Shown here in pieces: positions 28,295-36,089 of a DNA stretch of 36,089 nt; position 1 is the first letter of the stretch; every line of letters starts with the position of its first letter. The position numbers and the translations under genes are program-made. Below the pieces are notes generated by a model. That model had not been told where the DNA came from and did no database searches. It was given only the letters and a program-made list of their open reading frames with translations. Origin of the DNA: an uncultured bacterium (lineage in GTDB: Bacteria > CALINM01); contig CALINM010000239.1 in NCBI GenBank assembly GCA_938045315.1, forward strand, positions 1-36,089, in the 5' to 3' direction.

Positions 28295-28338
28295 TTTTAT
28301 AAATTTTTATAAAATTTAATAAAATTTAAAAAAAATAG

Positions 28339-28367
28339 TTGACATATATCTATAACTCTGGTAACAG
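28339..28367 (+). promoter_or_regulatory. Candidate promoter of the XRE-pil operon with A/T-tract upstream element
   Basis: Consensus TTGACA at 28339, poor -10 (TAACAG) at 17 bp; preceded by AAATTT/TAAAATTTAA tracts at 28291-28335. Confidence 0.35.
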
Positions 28368-28379
28368 TAGATTATAAAA

Positions 28380-28595
28380 TTGGGAAATTTTAAGATGTCT
28401 AAGAACAGGGTTTTAGAGTGGAGAAAAAAGTTATTAATGAGCAGATCTGAGTTAGCGAGAAGGTCTGGATTATCTATTGTTACGATAACCAGAATAGAAA
28501 ATGGTAAACCCTGCAGAATGGATACTATGAAGAAAATTCTTCATGGGTTAGGTCTTTCAGTAGAAGATAAAAGCAAGGTTTTTTTAGAGGACTAA
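28380..28595 (+). CDS. XRE-family HTH regulator (small)
   Basis: 'RVLEWRKKLLMSRSELARRSGLSIVTITRIENGKPCRMDTMKKILHGLGLS'. An ATG at 28395 (MSKNRV) is an alternative start. Confidence 0.85.
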   Translation: MGNFKMSKNRVLEWRKKLLMSRSELARRSGLSIVTITRIENGKPCRMDTMKKILHGLGLSVEDKSKVFLED

Positions 28596-28599
28596 TAGA

Positions 28600-29655
28600 A
28601 TGTTTTTTAAAACGAAAAAAGAAATTTTTGGTTTAGATATAGGTTCTCATTCAATCAAACTCATAGAGTTAAAAAAGAGTAAAAGGAGCTACAAGCTAAA
28701 AACTGCGGGGATTAAATTTCTTCCCAAAGATACCATAATAGATGGTTCTATAATGGACTCAACAACTTTTATAGATACTTTACGCAGCTTACTTTCAGAG
28801 GCCAAACCATCAACGAAATTTGTTGCTCTTTCTGTTTCAGGTCAGGGGGTTATAGTAAAAAAAATTAATGTTCCCTTTATAACAGAAGAAGAATTAGCAG
28901 ATGCAATTCAATGGGAAACAGAGCAATATTTACCTTTTAGTATTCAGGATGTTTATTGTGATTTTAAGATTTTAGGTGAAAGTACCGAAATTCAAGGCCA
29001 GTTAGATGTGTTACTTGTTGCTGCAAAAAAAGATCTTGTAGATGATTATCAACATGCCGTTAGAGAAGTTGGATTAGAACCGCTAGTTGTTGATATAGAT
29101 GCCTTTGCTATGCAGAACATGTATGAATTAAATGAGTCTCTATCGGAAGATAAAGTAGTAATGTTGGCTAATTTGGGAGCAAGTTTTACAAACATAAATA
29201 TTGTTAAAAATGGGAATTCTCTTTTCACCCGTGATATAATTTGGGGAGGTAATAAAGTAACAGAATCATTGCAAAAAAATTTTGCCATTACTTTTGAAGA
29301 TGCTGAATCTGTAAAATGTGGTAAACCAGCTGAAGGTTTAGATATTAATGAGGTTTCGACAATTATTGCACAGGAGATTGATAATATTGTAAATGAAATG
29401 CAAAGAACTATCAACTTTTTTTACAATTCCTATCCTAATGATGTGATTGATAAAATGGTATTATATGGTGGTACAGCCCATCTAGCAGGATTAATTGATG
29501 CCTTAAAAAATAAATTAGGTCTCGTTGTTGAACTTGGAAATCCCTTTAAAAGAATAGCGGTTGATGATTCTTTCTGGAATAGGGGACTTCAGAATTATTC
29601 AATTCAGACTGCTATAGCAGTTGGCTTAGCAATAAGAAGGCTTGGAGACAGATGA
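28600..29655 (+). CDS. pilM: Type IV pilus assembly protein PilM
   Basis: 'FGLDIGSHSIKLIELKKSKRSYKLK', 'AIQWETEQYLPF', 'VVLVDIDAFA'-like, 'MVLYGGTAHLAGLIDAL'. Confidence 0.95.
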   Translation: MFFKTKKEIFGLDIGSHSIKLIELKKSKRSYKLKTAGIKFLPKDTIIDGSIMDSTTFIDTLRSLLSEAKPSTKFVALSVSGQGVIVKKINVPFITEEELADAIQWETEQYLPFSIQDVYCDFKILGESTEIQGQLDVLLVAAKKDLVDDYQHAVREVGLEPLVVDIDAFAMQNMYELNESLSEDKVVMLANLGASFTNINIVKNGNSLFTRDIIWGGNKVTESLQKNFAITFEDAESVKCGKPAEGLDINEVSTIIAQEIDNIVNEMQRTINFFYNSYPNDVIDKMVLYGGTAHLAGLIDALKNKLGLVVELGNPFKRIAVDDSFWNRGLQNYSIQTAIAVGLAIRRLGDR

Positions 29656-30200
29656 TAAAAATAAATTTATTACCCTATCGGGACATACAAAAGAAAGAAA
29701 AAATATGGCAACAAATTTTCATAATGATAGGTGGTGTTTTATTAGGCTTGATTATTGTCATAGCGGTTCATCTTCAGTTGAGGAGTATGATTTCGAACTA
29801 TGAAAAAAATGGTGAAGCACTCAAATCAGAGATAAAAGATTTAGAAAAAAAAATAGGGGAAATGGATAAAATTAAGGCGCAGAAAGGAGAGATTGAAAGA
29901 AAGTTAAGTGTAATTGATAAATTAAATACTGAAAGAATGAAAATTGTTATTCTTTTATATAACATGGGAAGTATTGTGCCAGAAAATTTATGGTTGACTT
30001 CCCTTTCTGACAAGGGTAATGAGTTAATTTTAGATGGAGAAGCATTATCTGGCAATGATGTCTCTTTGTTTATGAAAAGACTTGAAGGTATTAATGAATT
30101 TTCAAAGGTTAACCTTATGTCAATGGACCAAATTCAAAAGGGTGATAATAAAGTTGTTAAGTTTATTTTTAAAATAGAGAAGGGAAAAAGTGGCTCTTAA
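29652..30200 (+). CDS. pilN: Type IV pilus assembly protein PilN
   Basis: 'MIKINLLPYRDIQKKEK' start, one TM, coiled coil; position. Confidence 0.93.
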   Translation: MIKINLLPYRDIQKKEKIWQQIFIMIGGVLLGLIIVIAVHLQLRSMISNYEKNGEALKSEIKDLEKKIGEMDKIKAQKGEIERKLSVIDKLNTERMKIVILLYNMGSIVPENLWLTSLSDKGNELILDGEALSGNDVSLFMKRLEGINEFSKVNLMSMDQIQKGDNKVVKFIFKIEKGKSGS

Positions 30201-30840
30201 TCTTAAATTTGATTTTAAAAATATTAATTTAGAGGGCATATTAAAATTACCTTTAAAAGTTAAGCTAACAATTGTTATTGGTATAGTACTATTAATTTGG
30301 ATACTTTATGGATCATTAGTAGGATATTCTAACGTAATAAGGATACAAAATTTGAAGAAAGAGATTGAAGACTTGACTATAAAGAGAGATGCAAAGAAAA
30401 AAGATGCTTCTCAACTGCCAAAACTTAAAGAAGAAGTAAGGAATCTGGAGAAAGCTCTGGCTTATTCTATGACAGTTTTACCCAATAAGGAAGAGATACC
30501 AAATTTGTTAGATACCATTGTTAATAATGTAAGAATTCATAATCTCGAAATTTTAAGCTTTAAACCCGAACCTGAGGTTAAAAAAGATTTTTATGCAGAA
30601 ATACCATTAACAATGAAATTTTCTGGTAATTATAAAGATATAGGAGAGTTTTTGCAAACAATTGGACGGTATCCAAGAATAATAAATGTGTCTAACATAA
30701 CACTAAAGGAACCTAAATTGAAGGGTAATAAAGTTATTTTAACAGCGGAAATTAAAGCTTATACATATAGATTTTTAAAAGATGATGAATTACCAAAGCC
30801 ACAACAACAAAAAAGCGGCCAGCAGGGGCAGAAAAAGTGA
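30190..30840 (+). CDS. pilO: Type IV pilus assembly protein PilO
   Basis: TM plus coiled coil and 'EIPLTMKFSGNYKDIGEFLQTIGRYPRIINVSNITL'. Confidence 0.93.
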   Translation: MALNLKFDFKNINLEGILKLPLKVKLTIVIGIVLLIWILYGSLVGYSNVIRIQNLKKEIEDLTIKRDAKKKDASQLPKLKEEVRNLEKALAYSMTVLPNKEEIPNLLDTIVNNVRIHNLEILSFKPEPEVKKDFYAEIPLTMKFSGNYKDIGEFLQTIGRYPRIINVSNITLKEPKLKGNKVILTAEIKAYTYRFLKDDELPKPQQQKSGQQGQKK

Positions 30841-31373
30841 AGTGTAAAAAATTATGTTTTTTTAGTCTCTTTATTGCGTTAATTTTGTTTCATGCTTGTA
30901 AGCAGGAATCATCAGATAATGCTACAACACCGGAAAAAAAATCTGTTTTTAAAGCTTCTACGTCTAAAAATACTCAACAAACTACCTTTCATAATCTATC
31001 TTCCAAGATTGCTTCAATGCCTAAATACTCTTTTTCAGGGATTAAGGATCCCTTCTATACCACTCTTTTGCAAACAGAAACTAAGGAGAAAAAACTTACT
31101 CAGATTAAAGGTAAACCGTTGCCAACTCAAAAATATGAGATTGATAGATATAACTTAATAGGTATAATGTTAAGAAAGCAAGGAAGTAGCGCAATTTTTG
31201 AAGACCCAGAAGGAAAGGGATGGGTTTTAAAAGAAGGTAGTTTCATTGGTAATGAAGGTGCAAGAATTAAAAGCATTAAGCAAGATACGGTTATAATTGA
31301 AGAGCCAGTAATTGACAATTCAGGAAAGGTAAAATATGTGGAAAGAAGTATTACCATCAAAAAGGTCCCTTAG
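30837..31373 (+). CDS. pilP: Type IV pilus lipoprotein PilP
   Basis: Lipoprotein-like start 'FIALILFHACKQ'; 'YSFSGIKDPFYTTL...YEIDRYNLIGIMLRKQGSSAIFEDPEGKGWVLKEGSFIGNEGARIKSI'. Confidence 0.93.
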   Translation: MKCKKLCFFSLFIALILFHACKQESSDNATTPEKKSVFKASTSKNTQQTTFHNLSSKIASMPKYSFSGIKDPFYTTLLQTETKEKKLTQIKGKPLPTQKYEIDRYNLIGIMLRKQGSSAIFEDPEGKGWVLKEGSFIGNEGARIKSIKQDTVIIEEPVIDNSGKVKYVERSITIKKVP

Positions 31374-31383
31374 GAGGGAAGTT

Positions 31384-34077
31384 ATGGGTTTTAAAGTCAC
31401 AAAGTTAGCTTTTTTGGTATGCCTTTTTGTTTTCATCGGTATGCCATTTAATAGAGCGATCGGGATTGAGATAGAAAAATTAAGATTGAATATTAGTAGT
31501 GTCGACTTTCAGGAACTGGATGAGGCTTTGAAATTTACATTAAAAGCGGAAAAATCTATAAATTTTACAAGCTATATTCAAGAAAATCCCTGGAAATTGA
31601 TTGTTGAACTACCAGTTGTTGATATTAGTAAATTTTCAGGTGATAAGGTGATAAATAAAGGGATAGTTCAAAGCTATTCAATACAGCAAAAGGGAAAAAA
31701 TGAAAATTATACAGGTGTTTTAGAAATAAATTTTACTTCAAGACCTCGATACAACATAGAGAAGATCGATAAGGGCATAGTTATAACTGTAAGTAAAAGT
31801 TCCTATGCAAAAAGTGAGGAGAAAAATTTAGAAAATTCCTCGCGCATATCAATTAAGAATGTGATTTATTCTGGAGAGGGAAATAAGTTTATTATGATTC
31901 TTGAAACCACCGGGAAGCCAGAGTTTCTTAACTACACATTAAATAATCCTTTAAGGATTGTTTTTGATATAACTAATGCAAGCTATGAACATCCAAATAA
32001 TGAATTTATTGTTAAAAACTCTTTCATCAGTGGCATAAGGGTAGATAGATTTCCTGGGATGACGAGAATGTTTGTAGATGTTTCTTCAGGGAAGCTGCCT
32101 GTTTTTGTTCCAAAGGCTGAAAATAATAAGTTAATTATTGAATTTGCTTTAGATGATGAAAAAGAATCTTTAAAAAAAGTGGCAAATATTGATGCTGTTG
32201 ATTTTTCTGTAAGAAATGGCATGACCCAGATTAGGGTAAAGAAAGCTGGATATCAGGACTTTAAAGCATTAAAGTTGAAAGAAACAGTGCTAGTTTTCGA
32301 TATTAGTAATGTAAGTGTTAACAAAACTATTCAGAAAACTTATGATACATCTGAAGCAAGCGATTTACTTAAGAGTTTTACAATTTATCAATTAAAACCT
32401 ATGGAGGAAAATAAAGCAAGGATTGTTATCGATTTGAAAGGAGCTTTTCCTTATCGGAGTTATAAGGAAGGGGATGATTTAGTCCTTGAATTCTATAAGG
32501 AAGTTCCAATTGCTCAGGCAAAAAAAGAAGAGTCAATTAAAACAAGAGAAATTATAGCACAAAAAGATACTTCTGAATCTACGCAAATTGTAGTGAAAAA
32601 GGAAGATACTTCAATAGCACAAAAATCTGATCAGCAAGAGAAAAAGCAGGAAGAAATAAAAATAAAGGAAGAAGTTAAGCAACCTTCTACAGAAATAAAA
32701 GTTTCTATAAAATCAAAGCAAGAAGTACCTGAGACAGCCACTCAACAACAGCAATACAAAGGCATTCCAATTACAATAACACTAAAAGATGCAGATATTC
32801 AGCATATATTGAAACTCCTTGCAGATGCTGCCAGAGAAGATGGTCAGATATTAAACATTGTGGCAAGCGATGACGTTAAAGGAAAACTAAGTATTCAGTT
32901 AGAGAAAGTGCCGTGGGATCAGGTTCTTGATCTTGTTCTTGAGGTAAATAACCTGGGAATGAAAAAAATCGGGAATATAATAAGAATTATGCCAAAAGAA
33001 AGGCTTAAAAGGGAACAAGAAGAATTACTTGCTGCTAGTAAAGTTAAAGAAAAATTAGGTACCCTGGAGTTAGAGATAATTCCTATAAATTTTGCAGAGG
33101 CTCAAGAGTTAGTTGATAAGATTAAGCCACTTTTAAGTTCCAGGGGTACCGTTAGTGTGGACAAAAGGAATAATTCTCTTATAATTAATGATTTAAAAGA
33201 ATACATTATTGAAGCCAAAAAATTAATTACAAAGCTTGATAACCCACCACAGCAGGTAGTAATAGAAGCAAGAGTAGTTGAAGCAGCATCTGATTTTTCG
33301 AGGGAGATTGGTATTCAATGGGGAGTTAGATATGCACAAAATTACAATAATAATTACAGATGGGGTATATCAGGGCCTGGGACGAGAGCCGATACTACAA
33401 CCAATACAGTAGATATTTTAACCGGCATAGGTGGTACAGGCCTTTTAAGTCCACCTGCTCCAGCTGTGCCATATTTTGTTAATTTACCAGCTACTATAGG
33501 ACAGGGTGCGGGGGGTGGTATAAACTTTGCTCTTGTAAATCTCAAATCCGGGCATGCCCTTGACATTCAGCTAAGTGCCTTAGAAAATCGTGGTATGGGT
33601 AAAATCCTTTCGAGACCAAAGATCACAACTCTAAATAATGTGGAGGCAAATATTCAACAGGGCTCATCTATACCTTACGAAACCCTCTCTGATAAAGGTA
33701 CTCAAACCCAGTTTATTGATGCAAATCTTCAGTTGACAGTTACACCCAGGATAACGCCTGATAACTCTATAATTTTAAAAGTTAAAGTAAGTAATAATAA
33801 TCCCAATACTTCTTTAAGAAGTGCAAGGGGAGTTCCCAGTATTGATAAAAATGAAGCGACCACAGAGATACTTGTTAGAGATGGTCAGACTATTGTAATT
33901 GGTGGTATTATAAGAAATAAAGAATCAGTCTCTAAAAATGGTATACCCTTTTTGATGGATATACCTGTAATTGGCTGGCTTTTTAGAAAGGAAATTAAAA
34001 CTGTTGAAAATAGAGAACTTCTTATTTTTTTGACACCTAATATTGTTAAGAAAATTACAGAAACTGAAGCTTCATGA
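31384..34077 (+). CDS. pilQ: Type IV pilus secretin PilQ (AMIN-domain N-terminus)
   Basis: AMIN-like repeats, STN/secretin N regions, 'RPKITTLNNVEANIQQGSSIPYET...VTPRITPDNSIILKVKVSNN...EILVRDGQTIVIGGII'. ATG 31384 with aggaggg RBS preferred over 31336. Confidence 0.96.
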   Translation: MGFKVTKLAFLVCLFVFIGMPFNRAIGIEIEKLRLNISSVDFQELDEALKFTLKAEKSINFTSYIQENPWKLIVELPVVDISKFSGDKVINKGIVQSYSIQQKGKNENYTGVLEINFTSRPRYNIEKIDKGIVITVSKSSYAKSEEKNLENSSRISIKNVIYSGEGNKFIMILETTGKPEFLNYTLNNPLRIVFDITNASYEHPNNEFIVKNSFISGIRVDRFPGMTRMFVDVSSGKLPVFVPKAENNKLIIEFALDDEKESLKKVANIDAVDFSVRNGMTQIRVKKAGYQDFKALKLKETVLVFDISNVSVNKTIQKTYDTSEASDLLKSFTIYQLKPMEENKARIVIDLKGAFPYRSYKEGDDLVLEFYKEVPIAQAKKEESIKTREIIAQKDTSESTQIVVKKEDTSIAQKSDQQEKKQEEIKIKEEVKQPSTEIKVSIKSKQEVPETATQQQQYKGIPITITLKDADIQHILKLLADAAREDGQILNIVASDDVKGKLSIQLEKVPWDQVLDLVLEVNNLGMKKIGNIIRIMPKERLKREQEELLAASKVKEKLGTLELEIIPINFAEAQELVDKIKPLLSSRGTVSVDKRNNSLIINDLKEYIIEAKKLITKLDNPPQQVVIEARVVEAASDFSREIGIQWGVRYAQNYNNNYRWGISGPGTRADTTTNTVDILTGIGGTGLLSPPAPAVPYFVNLPATIGQGAGGGINFALVNLKSGHALDIQLSALENRGMGKILSRPKITTLNNVEANIQQGSSIPYETLSDKGTQTQFIDANLQLTVTPRITPDNSIILKVKVSNNNPNTSLRSARGVPSIDKNEATTEILVRDGQTIVIGGIIRNKESVSKNGIPFLMDIPVIGWLFRKEIKTVENRELLIFLTPNIVKKITETEAS

Positions 34078-35264
34078 GATATCTATCATCTGGAGAGTCT
34101 CACGGTCCAAAACTAACCGTGATACTAGATGGCTATCCTGCTGGAGTCTCTATAGACCCTTCATTTGTTCAAAAAGAGTTAACTCGAAGAAAGGTAGGTT
34201 ACGGTCGTGGGAAACGTATGCTTATAGAAGATGACAGGGTGAATTTTACTTCTGGCTTACGTTTTTCAGAAACAACTGGTTCTCCCATATGTATGGAAAT
34301 CGAAAACAAAGATTTCTGTAACTGGAAAGATATAATGGATCCCTTTGCAAGCTATAGTGATAAAAAAGCTGTATATAAACCAAGACCTGGACATGCAGAT
34401 TTATCAGGATTAATAAAGTATGAGAGAAGGGATATAAGAGATATTCTAGAGCGGGCAAGTGCTCGAGAAACGGCTTTAAAGGTTGCTGTTGGTGCTTTAT
34501 CAAAAATACTACTTTCAAATTTTGATATTAAAGTATATAGCTGGGTTTGGCAAATAGGAGGAGTAGGTTTAAATTGGAGTGATGAGCTTTTGCAATTACT
34601 TAATAAAAAAAGGGATGTTAAAATGCTTCATAATATGGCTGAGAAAAATGATTTAAGAATTCCCATTAAAGATAGAAAAAGTGTATATGAAAAGATTGAT
34701 TTTGCAAAAAAAGAGGGAGATTCTTTAGGTGGGGTTTTTACTGTGGTTGTAAAAGGTGTTCCAATAGGTCTTGGGTCACATATACAATATGATAAAAAAC
34801 TTGATTATAAATTAGCGGGAAACTTGATGTCAATTCCAGCTGTAAAAGCTGTTTCAATAGGTGGTGGATTCTTTTCTTCCCAGCTTACGGGTAAAAATTT
34901 TCATGATGCCATATTTATTAATAAAAGTGGAATTTTCAGAAAAACTAACTATGCAGGTGGTATAGAAGGTGGTATTTCTAATGGAGAAGATATTGTTATT
35001 ACCTGCTTTATGAAACCTATACCTACTTTACTAACACCCCTTCCTTCTATTGATTTTAAACATGGGAAATCATCAGAGGCAGTCTATGAAAGGTCAGATA
35101 TTACAGCTGTTCCAGCCTGTTCAGTAGTGGCTGAAGCTGTGGCTGCTTTTACAATAGCTGATGCATTTACAGATAAATTTGGGAAGGATACTCTTCAGGA
35201 GATAAAAAGAAACTTTAATTCCTATCGGAAAATCTTGAATAAAATATGGAAAAAATTTACATAA
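34074..35264 (+). CDS. aroC: Chorismate synthase
   Basis: 'MRYLSSGESHGPKLTVILDGYPAGV', 'RPGHADLSGLIKYERRDIRDILERASARETA', 'GGIEGGISNGEDIV'. Confidence 0.97.
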   Translation: MRYLSSGESHGPKLTVILDGYPAGVSIDPSFVQKELTRRKVGYGRGKRMLIEDDRVNFTSGLRFSETTGSPICMEIENKDFCNWKDIMDPFASYSDKKAVYKPRPGHADLSGLIKYERRDIRDILERASARETALKVAVGALSKILLSNFDIKVYSWVWQIGGVGLNWSDELLQLLNKKRDVKMLHNMAEKNDLRIPIKDRKSVYEKIDFAKKEGDSLGGVFTVVVKGVPIGLGSHIQYDKKLDYKLAGNLMSIPAVKAVSIGGGFFSSQLTGKNFHDAIFINKSGIFRKTNYAGGIEGGISNGEDIVITCFMKPIPTLLTPLPSIDFKHGKSSEAVYERSDITAVPACSVVAEAVAAFTIADAFTDKFGKDTLQEIKRNFNSYRKILNKIWKKFT

Positions 35265-35770
35265 TAGGATTTATGGGATCTGGCAAAACTACTGTTGGTA
35301 AAATTCTTGCAAAAAGATTAGGTTGGCGTTTTATAGATGTGGATGATGTTATAGAAACAAGAAAAGGACTTTCCATAAAGGAGATATTTAATAATTTTGG
35401 TGAGAAGTATTTTAGAGAATTAGAAAAAGAAGTATTATTAACGTTTGTCGACTTTCAAAGAGTAGTTGTATCGGTAGGAGGGGGGCTACCAGTTTATTTC
35501 GATAATATGGAGTTTATGTTAGAAACAGGTTTTGTTGCATACCTTGAGGTGGATGAAGATATTTTACTTGATAGACTAAATCAAAAGAATGAGAAGCTAA
35601 AAAGACCTCTTGTTATTAGAAATGATAGAGATAAACTAATCAACCTTCTTCAAGAAAGAAAGAAGTTTTACGAAAAGGCACATATAAAAATAAAATGTGA
35701 TGTTAAGAGGCCATCTCAAATTGCTAAAGAGATTATCGAGAGTTTCCTGTTATGGAAGAAATCTCATTGA
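35246..35770 (+). CDS. aroK: Shikimate kinase
   Basis: 'IIGFMGSGKTTVGKILAKRLGWRFIDVDDVIE', 'FRELEKEVL', 'VVSVGGGLPV'. Confidence 0.96.
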   Translation: MEKIYIIGFMGSGKTTVGKILAKRLGWRFIDVDDVIETRKGLSIKEIFNNFGEKYFRELEKEVLLTFVDFQRVVVSVGGGLPVYFDNMEFMLETGFVAYLEVDEDILLDRLNQKNEKLKRPLVIRNDRDKLINLLQERKKFYEKAHIKIKCDVKRPSQIAKEIIESFLLWKKSH

Positions 35771-36089
35771 TATTTAGTTCAAAAATAAGGTCTGTAAAAA
35801 TTTTTACCGGGATGTATGCATTACAAGCAATTTCAAAGATCATCAATGACAATTACAGTAGCAAAGTAGTAATAACTAATAAAACTATCTGGAAAATATG
35901 GAAAAATTACTTTGAAGAAAACATTAAAGATTTTTTTGTTTATCAAATAGATGATGGAGAGAAATATAAAAACTATAAGACTATTTCCAAAATATATGAA
36001 TTTCTTTTAAATGTGGGTGCTACCAGGAAAACTGCTCTTATTGGTTTTGGTGGTGGTGTAGTTGGAGATATTACTGGTTTTGTAGCATC
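35752..36089 (+). CDS. aroB: 3-dehydroquinate synthase, N-terminal part (truncated by window edge)
   Basis: MEEISLIFSSKIRSVKIF...'YQIDDGEKYKNYKTISKIYEFLLNVGATRKTALIGFGGGVVGDITGFVA'; follows aroK. Confidence 0.92.
   Translation, partial: MEEISLIFSSKIRSVKIFTGMYALQAISKIINDNYSSKVVITNKTIWKIWKNYFEENIKDFFVYQIDDGEKYKNYKTISKIYEFLLNVGATRKTALIGFGGGVVGDITGFVA

Overview
AT-rich bacterial chromosome segment. Two runs of intact housekeeping genes flank a roughly 10.5 kb island (about 2.4-13.0 kb) of decayed and foreign-looking genes. Left core: pheT (3' part), an HU/IHF gene, a MerR-type regulator gene, tRNA-Pro(GGG), and pfkA on the minus strand. Right core: phoU; DUF177-rpmF-plsX-fabH-acyl-CoA dehydrogenase-fabD-fabG-acpP-fabF; an apparent rpiB::glyA fusion; a dCMP deaminase gene, nrdR, ribD-ribE-ribBA-ribH-nusB; a short M17-N-like ORF; XRE-pilMNOPQ; aroC-aroK-aroB (partial). 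The island holds a PBP1A pseudogene, a lipase-like hydrolase, an AAA_14/DUF4143 ATPase with one terminal stop, hicB with a nonsense-mutated hicA, a secreted-protein gene with a stop in its signal peptide, a compact beta-carbonic-anhydrase-like ORF, a TnpB relic and two relics of one DDE insertion sequence. The most unusual signal is a family of short elements bounded by GTAGGGGC...GCCCCTAC, some built from 33-bp tandem units. These occur only inside the island, and one interrupts an IS relic. No new defence system or CRISPR array was found. Product names come from motif recognition by eye; no database search was run.
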